In this document: in pieces, positions 55,552 to 63,777 of the stretch
Layout: the number at the start of each line of letters is the position of its first letter
Position numbering within the stretch: the first letter of the stretch is position 1
NCBI RefSeq assembly: GCF_014297595.2
Contig: NZ_CP060414.2
Location: forward strand, 186,001 to 250,000
Direction of reading: 5' to 3'
Length of the DNA stretch: 64,000 nucleotides
From: Neisseria musculi
GTDB lineage: Bacteria > Pseudomonadota > Gammaproteobacteria > Burkholderiales > Neisseriaceae
The notes under the pieces: model-generated
Told to the model about the DNA's origin: nothing
The model's input: only the letters and a program-made list of their open reading frames with translations
The model's database searches: none
Made by a program: the position numbers and the translations under genes

Positions 55552-57890
55552 TTCCGTTTCAAAAAAGGTTTTTTGAAAAATGATTCGCTAGGTTTGGCGT
55601 TTACCGATGGTTTGGTATAGCGATGTTCCGTAACCCCTGTAATCTTAGATGGTGTATAGGTTTGCCTGTTATGAGGCATATCTTTTTCTTGTTTCCATAC
55701 ATCTGCATTTACTTTTCCCGAAACAGTATAGGTTGTCAATTCTAACTGTTTGGAATTGAAATGAGCTGCCTGGTTTCCTCTTCCTGATAGTTCACCAAAA
55801 TCATGTCCTGCTGAATGGTTTTGAATTACATAGTTTTTTCCATTTATAATGAATAAATATTCAGTCGCAAAAATTGGTTGGCGTATAGAATCTGTTTTTT
55901 GTCTATCTTTCCCAGTAAAATAATCCTTCTCCATCAACGGAACTCTGCGCACTGCCGTAGGCTGCATTGTAGTAGGAATCCCCAATCTCATTTTTTCTGC
56001 TCTAAATGTAGCATGAGTTGTTGCACTCGCTTGAGCAAATTCTTGCAGTGCTTTAGTCAATACTTTACGATTGCCTTCTGTATCTAAACGGGTTACTCCT
56101 TGCCCGTTAACTTCCTCATATGCGGTATTCAAATGAATTTTAATACCATGTTTTTGAAGATATTCTTGAATATTTTGATTGATTTTATCCTGGTCTTTTC
56201 TTCTGCTCTCATCCTTTAATTTATTTAAATCTCCTAAAGCATTTTTGATGTTATACAACGGCGTTAGAATACCAAATGGGTCGGTAACATCAGCAATATT
56301 TTCATGCAAATTTACCCGATTTTGATAGCGAGCAAGTGCAGTATTATTCTCCACCGCATTCTGCCCCAACACCCCGCCAATCTGGGCATTCAACGCCGCT
56401 CCGTTGTCTCCGGTGGCGCCGACGATGGACGCAATCACGCCGGCAGCAGCTTTGATGTCTTCTTTAATCTGCTCGGGCAGCAGGTTGGGGTTGAACCTGC
56501 CCGTTTGCGGGTCGATGGCGGTTTTTCCGTCATGGTACTGCTGCGACAGATATTGCGCCGCTTTTTCGGCTGCAACCGCCGCACTGCCGCCGCTTAAAGG
56601 GTCGCCGCCGTTGATATAGGCCAGTGTTGCACCCAAGAGGAAGTGGCCGGCCAGTTGGGCGGTTTCGTTTTGGTTTGCGCCGTGGCCGAAGGTGTTGCCG
56701 ATGGCGGCTGCGGCATAGGGCGACAGGGTGTTGGCGGCGGTTTGCAGGTTGCTTTGGCCGCCGAGTATGCCGGTAACCAGCGTGGTGCCGGCGTTCGCTG
56801 CGCGGGATTTGCTGCCGCCGATGCCCCAGTTTCGCGCTTCGGTGTCGGCTTTGCGGTAGGCTTCTGACCCGCTGATTAAGACGGCTTGGCGTTCGCTCTC
56901 GCCCAGTTTGGCAAAGGCTTCGTAGCTGCCGTCTTTGCGCGCTTTCAGACGGCCTTCAAACTCTGCTTGGGCTTGGGCTTTGTCTTCGGCGGCGGCTTTT
57001 TGGCGGTTGCTGCTGAAGCTGCGCGCTGCGGAGACGATGTCGGTGGTGGCTTTGGCCACAACCTGCTGTTTCTCCGTAATTTTGGCCAAATCGGGTAGGG
57101 CGGCAACAGCTCTGTGCGCGCTGCTGCTGTCGCTGTGGATGCCCAGTTCCTGTACGGTGGTGTCTTTACCGGCTATATTCAGACGGCCTTCGCTTAAGGC
57201 GGCGTAGGTGGTGCTGCCGTCGCTGCCTTTTTCATATTGCGGTAAAGAAGGGCTGAAGCTGCTGCCGCCGGTGTAGCCCGGTTCCTTGTCGGGGTTTTTG
57301 CCGTAGCCGCCGCTTAAGCCGATATTCGTTGCCTGGTAGCTGCTTTGGTTTTGGATGTTTTCAAAGGTGAGGCGGTTGGCGGTCAGCTCGTTTTGCTCCT
57401 TAGGCGCGGTCGATACGATGGCGCCGCCTTTGAGGTGGACGCTGTCGGCGTTGATGTGATAGCCGCCGTCGCCGGCAAAGAGGCCGGATTGGACGGATAC
57501 GGTATCGCTGCTGCCCGAGGCTTTGCTTTGGCTGAAGTTGCCCGAGGCTTCCCATGCGGTGCCGAAGGACACTTGAACGCGTACGCCCGCGCCGCTTTGT
57601 TGGTTGTCCTGCTCGATATGGTCTTGAACGCTTTCGATGTTCAGACGGCCGCCCACATCGGCATCAATGCGGCGGGCGGTGGCGGTCGCGCCTTTGAGGG
57701 TGGTGTCGCCTTTGCTGGCCAAGCGGATGTTGCCGGCTTTCAGGGTGGTGTGGTCGTGGGTTTGGGCAAGGTAGCGGTTGCTGCCTTTGCTGCCGCCTGC
57801 TTCGCCATAGGCGTAGACACCGGTTTGCGCGCCTGCGGAAACGCCTACGCCGACCGACGCGCCGAGGCTGCTGTTTTTGCCGTCGGCGGT
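55548..57890 (-). CDS. TpsA/CdiA C-terminal cassette 5 (VENN type)
   Basis: Open from 57890, directly after an immunity stop: TADGKNSSLGASVGVGVSAG, haemagglutinin repeats (SVQSGLFAGDGGYHINADSV), then the pretoxin region LAGHFLLGATLAYINGGDPL and IASIVGATGDNGAALNAQIG ending in the VENN motif at about 56344-56356. The toxin (about 260 residues) contains YVIQNHSAGHDFGELSGRGN followed by QAAHFN, a His/Asn pattern suggestive of HNH/Endo VII-type polymorphic toxins. The first ATG (57722) has no signal peptide. Silent cassette. Confidence 0.75.
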   Translation of the reverse strand, partial: TADGKNSSLGASVGVGVSAGAQTGVYAYGEAGGSKGSNRYLAQTHDHTTLKAGNIRLASKGDTTLKGATATARRIDADVGGRLNIESVQDHIEQDNQQSGAGVRVQVSFGTAWEASGNFSQSKASGSSDTVSVQSGLFAGDGGYHINADSVHLKGGAIVSTAPKEQNELTANRLTFENIQNQSSYQATNIGLSGGYGKNPDKEPGYTGGSSFSPSLPQYEKGSDGSTTYAALSEGRLNIAGKDTTVQELGIHSDSSSAHRAVAALPDLAKITEKQQVVAKATTDIVSAARSFSSNRQKAAAEDKAQAQAEFEGRLKARKDGSYEAFAKLGESERQAVLISGSEAYRKADTEARNWGIGGSKSRAANAGTTLVTGILGGQSNLQTAANTLSPYAAAAIGNTFGHGANQNETAQLAGHFLLGATLAYINGGDPLSGGSAAVAAEKAAQYLSQQYHDGKTAIDPQTGRFNPNLLPEQIKEDIKAAAGVIASIVGATGDNGAALNAQIGGVLGQNAVENNTALARYQNRVNLHENIADVTDPFGILTPLYNIKNALGDLNKLKDESRRKDQDKINQNIQEYLQKHGIKIHLNTAYEEVNGQGVTRLDTEGNRKVLTKALQEFAQASATTHATFRAEKMRLGIPTTMQPTAVRRVPLMEKDYFTGKDRQKTDSIRQPIFATEYLFIINGKNYVIQNHSAGHDFGELSGRGNQAAHFNSKQLELTTYTVSGKVNADVWKQEKDMPHNRQTYTPSKITGVTEHRYTKPSVNAKPSESFFKKPFLKRK

Positions 57891-57891
57891 C

Positions 57892-58362
57892 TCAGGTTAA
57901 TACTGGAAACAGCGGATATTCCTCATCCCATTCTACGCCATAGTCCTCAAAAATCCTTTCTAACGCTTCAATCAAGGAAACATTAAGTTCAGGTGACTGC
58001 GATCCTGGACTTTGCTCAAATGCTTCTGGATGATATTGGCGTAAAAATGCCATGCCTTTTGCATTTAGGCCAAAATCTGAATCAATCCAAATGACAGATT
58101 CGTCATCATATGGATGATTTACGGCCAACGTGTGACAAAAATCTTTGATTCCATCATAAGAATATTCATCTACTTTGGTTAAAATGGTTTCCGGATAGAT
58201 TATTGCCAAATCACAGATAAAAATTCTATATACAAAATCAACAGCGCATTGTCGTTCTAATCTACTACAATCGTGCAAAATATATGCAATAGAAATAGGC
58301 TCCAATGCCAAAACTTCCAAGAAAGATTGGACTCTTTGGGCAAAATGTTTATTCATTTTCAT
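57892..58362 (-). CDS. Putative immunity protein of cassette 4
   Basis: 156 residues. Begins MKMNKHFAQRVQSFLEVLAL, contains DDESVIWIDSDFGLNAKGMA and ends EWDEEYPLFPVLT. Acidic, soluble. It begins just after the toxin stop, and its own stop codon touches cassette 5. No family named. Confidence 0.6.
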   Translation of the reverse strand: MKMNKHFAQRVQSFLEVLALEPISIAYILHDCSRLERQCAVDFVYRIFICDLAIIYPETILTKVDEYSYDGIKDFCHTLAVNHPYDDESVIWIDSDFGLNAKGMAFLRQYHPEAFEQSPGSQSPELNVSLIEALERIFEDYGVEWDEEYPLFPVLT

Positions 58363-58364
58363 AA

Positions 58365-59807
58365 TTATCTAGTACCTGAATAGGGAAATTTAAATTTTAA
58401 TAATTCATTATTACCATTTAACGGTGTGAACTTAGATGACTTGTGAATTTCTACTGTTGCAGTATTAATATCAGTTGCCCTGCTTGCCTTCCCCGCAGGT
58501 CGATATATAATGGTCGAACCATCTGCCATTTGTGCATTCCAGCAACCCGCACAGTTACCGCGATTCATTTTCATTCCTCTGCGCAACTCTTCCTGAGTAG
58601 GCCTTCTACCTAAGAATGTTTCAGCAAATCTTTCAGCGGTAGCATTAGGATTGATTGAAGCAGGCATAGTTCTCGGTGTTCCTAATTTACCTATCGGTGT
58701 ACCTGGCAACTTCCCGTTCTTCAATTCATTTGCCAACTGCCCAGCCCTTGCCAGCTCAGTTTGGCTACGATGAGTTCTAGTTTCCTGAACATTCCTATCC
58801 ACCCGCTCACGGGTTCCCAGCCTGTTACCACCGCCACTTTGAACATTTTCCGAACCATATTGCTGTTTGAAATAAGCTTCATCCAATTTTTGGTTACTGT
58901 TTTCAGTTTGTCGGGGCTTATCTGCTGTGCTCAGACGCTCGGCTGCATGAGATTTTGTCACAGGTCTTTTGGCAATGTTTCCGCCTCTGCCGCCTGCCGT
59001 CATTTCCGTTTGGAAGCGGGCTTCCTCAGGTGTTTTTCCATCATTAATTGCCCATTGCCGCTGAACAGCAGTAAATCCACTATCGCCGCCATGAATAATC
59101 GGGTTGGATTTTGGTAGCCAATCCCGCTGTTCCGCGCGGACAAACTCGGATTTTTCATACGGCGCAAGCACGGATACAATGCCCTGCATTTTACTGGCAA
59201 TGGTAAATAATTGGCCGCGTTCTTTACTTCCTTTCGGCAGTTTGGCGGCAGCAGCTTCCATTTTGCGGCTGTCGGCTTCGTATTCGCGCTTCAGGTTGGC
59301 TAAAGCTTTTTCTTTATCGGCACCGCTCATCTTACTTTGGCGGATGTTCTGCTCTTCTTGAATAAAATACTCAATACTGCGTGCACCGGATTGTTTAGCC
59401 AATTTATCCAACAGCTCAATTTCTGTTTTGGATAACCAGCCTTTCTTCTTGGCAGTTTGGGAATGCAGCCAATTATTCTCCACCGCATTCTGCCCCGCCA
59501 CGGCACCGATTTGCGCGTTCAATGCCGAGCCGCCGGCCAAACCGCCCGATACCGCGCCAAACGCCGCCGACAGGCCGCTGACCAGTGTCTTTTCCTTTTC
59601 GCCCAATGCGCCGGGGTCGGCTGCGGCTTCTTTGCCGTAGAGGGTTTGTGTGAGGGCTTTGACCGCCGGCTCGCTGCCTGCGCCGCTGACGGCGCCGGCT
59701 GCAAAGCTGCCGCCGTTTACGGCAGCCGATACGCCGCTGTTGAGGGCATGGCCGATCAGTTGCAGCCCTTTATTCGGGTGGCTGCCGTGTTGGCCGAAGG
59801 TTCGTAA
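58365..59807 (-). CDS. TpsA/CdiA C-terminal cassette 4 (VENN type, unknown toxin)
   Basis: Opens in the pretoxin region (RTFGQHGSHPNKGLQLIGHA) without a start, continues GALGEKEKTLVSGLSAAFGA and reaches the VENN motif at about 59473-59484. After it come about 365 residues: a helical linker (LSKTEIELLDKLAKQSGARS) and a C-terminal toxin part with NRGNCAGCWNAQMADGSTII and EIHKSSKFTPLNGNNELLKF. No known toxin fold is recognised. The first 330 bases repeat in cassette 3. Confidence 0.7.
   Translation of the reverse strand, partial: LRTFGQHGSHPNKGLQLIGHALNSGVSAAVNGGSFAAGAVSGAGSEPAVKALTQTLYGKEAAADPGALGEKEKTLVSGLSAAFGAVSGGLAGGSALNAQIGAVAGQNAVENNWLHSQTAKKKGWLSKTEIELLDKLAKQSGARSIEYFIQEEQNIRQSKMSGADKEKALANLKREYEADSRKMEAAAAKLPKGSKERGQLFTIASKMQGIVSVLAPYEKSEFVRAEQRDWLPKSNPIIHGGDSGFTAVQRQWAINDGKTPEEARFQTEMTAGGRGGNIAKRPVTKSHAAERLSTADKPRQTENSNQKLDEAYFKQQYGSENVQSGGGNRLGTRERVDRNVQETRTHRSQTELARAGQLANELKNGKLPGTPIGKLGTPRTMPASINPNATAERFAETFLGRRPTQEELRRGMKMNRGNCAGCWNAQMADGSTIIYRPAGKASRATDINTATVEIHKSSKFTPLNGNNELLKFKFPYSGTR
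59471..59805 (-). repeat. Direct repeat shared by cassettes 3 and 4
   Basis: About 334 bases nearly identical to 61260-61593, covering the pretoxin region up to and including VENN. Differences are a handful of bases around the VENN end. This is the recombination arm common to the two cassettes. Confidence 0.8.
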
Positions 59808-59911
59808 GAATAGCTTGTAGTCCTACTGCTAATCGTTCATTGCTTTACTTTTGAAGCAAGTGTAGGGCGGGCAGCAAGTACCCATCCTAGTTAATTTAGG
59901 GTTCATGTAGG

Positions 59912-60406
59912 CTATGGCTTGCTTTTAAGAGCCTGCCCTATGACTTGTTTGATAGTTCCTTTTTCAAATTCCATTTCATAAATAATATCGTAATATAAAT
60001 AAATTAATTTTTCTTTATTTTGAAATGAGACGTACCAAATATTATCGCACTCCATAGGATTATCTATATAATCTGTTAAACAATACTGCCAGAATACAAA
60101 AGAATCCTCTTCTGATAAATCTTGATTTTTATAATGCACTGTTTTTTCAAAAAATTTAAATCTATCTTCTTTGCTTAGATTAAAAAGTTTTTCATTTTCC
60201 AGATTATCGATAACTTCAAAAAAGTTAGTTAATGACCTTATGGAATTATCTAGAAATGTTGATTTCTCCGGTAATTGGTTAGGTATCATGTGGCCATTTA
60301 TGAAAATGGCACAGATGCCTTCTGATTTATTCTCGAAATCTAATGAATTCCAAGAATCAACCTTTTCAAGCCAAATACCAAATAAATATGGGTCTCCAAA
60401 AATCAT
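59912..60406 (-). CDS. Immunity protein of cassette 3, Imm42-like
   Basis: 164 residues. The start MIFGDPYLFGIWLEKVDSWN fits the Imm42 family, whose members open with MIFGDPY. The middle has EGICAIFINGHMIPNQ and the end is basic (KQVIGQALKSKP). AT-rich. It sits directly after the toxin of cassette 3. Between its stop and cassette 4 is a 105-base spacer with TTAGGGTTCATGTAGGCTAT, a sequence that recurs after other immunity genes. Confidence 0.65.
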   Translation of the reverse strand: MIFGDPYLFGIWLEKVDSWNSLDFENKSEGICAIFINGHMIPNQLPEKSTFLDNSIRSLTNFFEVIDNLENEKLFNLSKEDRFKFFEKTVHYKNQDLSEEDSFVFWQYCLTDYIDNPMECDNIWYVSFQNKEKLIYLYYDIIYEMEFEKGTIKQVIGQALKSKP

Positions 60407-60423
60407 TTTATAATCCTATATAT

Positions 60424-61695
60424 TTATTTTCCAGGAATGCCTAATTTTCTACGAGTTTCAATATTTAATTTATCAATTCTATTTCTATCGAGCGTACCAG
60501 ACCAATGATAAATTTTTCCATCAGCATCACTAAAAAATTGATGGACAGTATTTGTATCTTTGTCATATGCAACTCTAGCCCCTGCTTTTGATGGAACCGA
60601 GTTTTTAAATAAAACAATAGAATTTGAAGGTTCAATACTAGCTGTAAGCCCTTGGCGACTCCCCCTATTTCCTGGAGTATGCTTAGGATTTGAATGATAT
60701 GTTAAGGTGCTTCCATCTGTTAAAACTATTTTTCTTGGCTCAGGAACAGGAATTGAAGACCCTTTGGATTTTTCCCCTCGGGTGTTATTTCCTATTGTTC
60801 CTGCCTTATTCCCCTTACTGGCCATAGCCTGACTGGGTATCCCACCCTTCGGAATCCTCACATTCCCGCTGTCGGCAGCCATCGCCAGCGGAACATGGTC
60901 ATGCTTGAGCCCATCGGCCATAACTTGGAAATAGCGGTAGGCTTCCGAAGTCTTGCCGTTTTTCAGCAAATCAACCGTTTTTTCCAAAGCATTGGCTGCT
61001 GTTCTGCCCAATTTTTCACCCGGAACCAGGGCAATAAAAGCCAGCATTTTTTCTTCGGACGTATCCGCCTGGGCATAGCTGCTGCCAAAATCATAGGCAG
61101 GGAACAGTGTGGCCAGGAAGGTATCGACAACGGGGGCGCCGATATTTTTGGCGGCAGTCATTTCACCGCGTTCATAGAGCCGGCGGAGCCGCTCGCATTC
61201 CGCTTTGGTTTTGCAGCCTGAGGTTTTAAGGAGTTCTGCTTTCGGATTGGCAAGGAGATAATTATTCTCCACCGCATTTTTCCCCGCCACGGCACCGATT
61301 TGCGCGTTCAATGCCGAGCCGCCGGCCAAACCGCCCGATACCGCGCCAAACGCCGCCGACAGGCCGCTGACCAGTGTCTTTTCCTTTTCGCCCAATGCGC
61401 CGGGGTCGGCTGCGGCTTCTTTGCCGTACAGGGTTTGTGTGAGGGCTTTGACCGCCGGCTCGCTGCCTGCGCCGCTGACGGCGCCGGCTGCAAAGCTGCC
61501 GCCGTTTACGGCAGCCGATACGCCGCTGTTGAGGGCATGGCCGATCAGTTGCAGCCCTTTATTCGGGTGGCTGCCGTGTTGGCCGAAGGTTCGGCCGATG
61601 ATTTCGGCAGTGTAGGGGCCGGCGGTATTCACCGCTGCCTGCAGGTTGGTTTTGCCGCCGAGTATGCCGGTAACCAGCGTGGTGCTTACGCTTGC
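60424..61695 (-). CDS. TpsA/CdiA C-terminal cassette 3 (VENN type, unknown toxin)
   Basis: Opens right after an immunity stop with STTLVTGILGGKTNLQAAVN, then the pretoxin region (SGVSAAVNGGSFAAGAVSGA) to VENN at about 61261-61272. After VENN come about 280 residues: Cys-containing KTSGCKTKAECERLRRLYER, a hydrophobic piece (FLATLFPAYDFGSSYAQADT), and a toxin end with KIVLTDGSTLTYHSNPKHTP and HQFFSDADGKIYHWSGTLDR. No toxin family is named. Its partner is Imm42-like. Confidence 0.7.
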   Translation of the reverse strand, partial: ASVSTTLVTGILGGKTNLQAAVNTAGPYTAEIIGRTFGQHGSHPNKGLQLIGHALNSGVSAAVNGGSFAAGAVSGAGSEPAVKALTQTLYGKEAAADPGALGEKEKTLVSGLSAAFGAVSGGLAGGSALNAQIGAVAGKNAVENNYLLANPKAELLKTSGCKTKAECERLRRLYERGEMTAAKNIGAPVVDTFLATLFPAYDFGSSYAQADTSEEKMLAFIALVPGEKLGRTAANALEKTVDLLKNGKTSEAYRYFQVMADGLKHDHVPLAMAADSGNVRIPKGGIPSQAMASKGNKAGTIGNNTRGEKSKGSSIPVPEPRKIVLTDGSTLTYHSNPKHTPGNRGSRQGLTASIEPSNSIVLFKNSVPSKAGARVAYDKDTNTVHQFFSDADGKIYHWSGTLDRNRIDKLNIETRRKLGIPGK

Positions 61696-62175
61696 TTAGT
61701 CCAAAGGTTCATATAGCATTTCCAAAAAGTCATCAAAACTATCCGCAATATGGTTAGTCACCATTTTAGTATTTCCCTCTTCATCTTCGTAAAAATCATC
61801 ATGGGACATCAAAATTATAGATGGATCTTTATTATTTCTTCTGTAGTCAAAGCAAATATAATCTCCATTAGCACTTCCACCAAAAGCAATGATTTTCTTT
61901 CCATAGCTATAGTCATCATCAATTTTGGAATAACTATAGATATCCTGTCCTTCTAAATAATTTTGTTTATATCCAAAAAAAACTATATCACGCTCATCAA
62001 TTTCACCATCATTATTAGTAAATCTGAATGTGTTTTCTTCAGGGTATAAATAGTCGTGCTTGCTTAAAAGAATAATATAGCTTTTAGGGAAAACTACTCC
62101 TGTTTTTTCAGCAAATTCGTTAATTAAACTTTTATTTAGTGCACCATAATCACGCCAAATTTTGAGATTTCTCAT
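61696..62175 (-). CDS. Immunity protein of cassette 2, SMI1/KNR4 (SUKH) family
   Basis: 159 residues with the SUKH pattern: KIWRDYGALNKSLINEFAEK at the start, VFPKSYIILLSKH, then IAFGGSANGDYICFDYRRNN and IILMSHDDFYED near the C-terminus. SUKH proteins are the commonest immunity proteins against nuclease toxins. Starts one base after the toxin stop; its stop codon abuts cassette 3. Confidence 0.8.
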   Translation of the reverse strand: MRNLKIWRDYGALNKSLINEFAEKTGVVFPKSYIILLSKHDYLYPEENTFRFTNNDGEIDERDIVFFGYKQNYLEGQDIYSYSKIDDDYSYGKKIIAFGGSANGDYICFDYRRNNKDPSIILMSHDDFYEDEEGNTKMVTNHIADSFDDFLEMLYEPLD

Positions 62176-62176
62176 A

Positions 62177-63379
62177 TTAATTACCTTTTTTTAAGGAATT
62201 TTGTCCTGTATGTAAAACTGCATCATGAACACTTTTAGGGATTAACTGCATATTGTGTGGGGAACTCTGTGCATTATGATGCCATGTAAAACCGCCAATT
62301 GTCTGTTTCCCAGCTTTAATATCTTTTAATTGTTCAGCAGTAAATTGGCTTTTTGATACTTTCCCACTTTCAATAGCCTTCCACAAATCTCTAGTAGCCG
62401 CCTTCATTTGTCCCGTATAAGACAGTGAATTATCCAGTTTACTGGTAAACCTTGATACATTATCAAATACAGGTAAACCCCTGCTATCATAAGCAATATT
62501 AACAGCTATACTGTTTCCTGAAACAGGGTCTTTATACTTAACATTAACTGCTTTTCCACTCTTATTTGCATATATAGTAGATGTGTAATCTGGCTTATTT
62601 TGATTGTTAATGCTTTGGACAGGTTTTTTTGAAACCGTAGTCGACACCACATTCTCAGCGCCATACCTTCTTTCCAGCTTAGCTCGAATCTGTCGAGAAT
62701 CATAAGGCAAATCAGCCCCTTTGCGAGCCTGATCCATTGCGGCCTTCATCTTCTCCGTATCTTTGGCGGCTTTGGCTGCCTGATAAGCTTTCTCGGCCTG
62801 ATGGACTTTTTTCGCCGCATCCCCGTAGAGCGGAACCATCCCTAGCGTAGCAAAGAAATAGTCGCCTTTGGTCTGCGCTTCCGCAAAGCCTTTGATATCG
62901 CCGATAACGGGAATGAAATCAACCAGAAAGCCGATGGCCTGCCACTGTTCGGCTTTGTGCTTTTTATAAGCTGCCGGGTCGGTTTCAAGCAGTTTTTGTT
63001 CTTTACGCCATTGGGAGAATGAGGCACCGACATCATTATTCTCCACTGCATTCTGCCCCGCCACGGCACCGATTTGCGCGTTCAATGCCGCTCCGTTGTC
63101 TCCGGTGGCGCCCACGATAGACGCAATCACACCGGTGGTCGATTTGATTTCTTCTTTAATCTGCTCGGGCAAGAGGTTGGGGTTGAATTCGCCCGTTTGC
63201 GGATCGATGGCGGTTTTTCCGTCATGGTACTGCTGCGACAGATATTGCGCCGCTTTTTCGGCTGCAACTGCCGCACTGCCGCCGCTTAAGGGGTCGCCGC
63301 CGTTGATATAGGCCAGTGTTGCGCCCAGAGCAAAGTGGCCGGCCAGTTGCGCGGCTTCGTAACTGCCGTTTTTAATCCC
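62177..63379 (-). CDS. TpsA/CdiA C-terminal cassette 2, WHH-type HNH nuclease toxin
   Basis: Open from 63379, directly after an immunity stop (IKNGSYEAAQLAGHFALGAT), then the same pretoxin region as cassette 5 through VENN at about 63037-63050. A helical linker follows (VKDFIPVIGDIKGFAEAQ-like, FLVDFIPVIGDIKGF). The toxin end has KSQFTAEQLKDIKAGKQTIG, GFTWHHNAQSSPHNMQLIPK and VHDAVLHTGQNSLKK. The Trp-His-His and distal His fit the WHH branch of HNH/Endo VII nucleases, which cut nucleic acid in the recipient. No start, so silent. Confidence 0.8.
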   Translation of the reverse strand, partial: GIKNGSYEAAQLAGHFALGATLAYINGGDPLSGGSAAVAAEKAAQYLSQQYHDGKTAIDPQTGEFNPNLLPEQIKEEIKSTTGVIASIVGATGDNGAALNAQIGAVAGQNAVENNDVGASFSQWRKEQKLLETDPAAYKKHKAEQWQAIGFLVDFIPVIGDIKGFAEAQTKGDYFFATLGMVPLYGDAAKKVHQAEKAYQAAKAAKDTEKMKAAMDQARKGADLPYDSRQIRAKLERRYGAENVVSTTVSKKPVQSINNQNKPDYTSTIYANKSGKAVNVKYKDPVSGNSIAVNIAYDSRGLPVFDNVSRFTSKLDNSLSYTGQMKAATRDLWKAIESGKVSKSQFTAEQLKDIKAGKQTIGGFTWHHNAQSSPHNMQLIPKSVHDAVLHTGQNSLKKGN

Positions 63380-63775
63380 TTATGACAAGCAATCAGTATC
63401 CACTTCAATAAATGGAAAAAACCTTTTGAATTCATCCAAAACATGAGGATTGCTTTTTAAAGTTGCCAGTGCCTGTTCTTTTGAAATAGGCGGGTCGTAG
63501 ACATCTACTTCTCTTAAATAAGCAATTCCATATATGGCATAACGATATTTAGATGACTGCCCATTAGGAATAAATCCTATAATATCATCAAGCTCACCAA
63601 TAGAAATATCAATACATACCAAATCAAAAATATAATTAGGTATGTTATCAATAGGTGATGTTTTTATAACCAAATCTGCCCACAATTTCATCTCATTCAA
63701 TTGAATTGCTTGGCAAAACAGGCAAGTTAAAACAAAATCCAAATCTTCATTATTGTCCTTAGTAATTTTCCACAT
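63380..63775 (-). CDS. Putative immunity protein of cassette 1
   Basis: 131 residues. MWKITKDNNEDLDFVLTCLF at the start, then DISIGELDDIIGFIPNGQSS and a conserved-looking FKRFFPFIEVDTDCLS end. Starts within a few bases of the toxin stop. AT-rich and acidic. No family named. Confidence 0.6.
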   Translation of the reverse strand: MWKITKDNNEDLDFVLTCLFCQAIQLNEMKLWADLVIKTSPIDNIPNYIFDLVCIDISIGELDDIIGFIPNGQSSKYRYAIYGIAYLREVDVYDPPISKEQALATLKSNPHVLDEFKRFFPFIEVDTDCLS

Positions 63776-63777
63776 AC

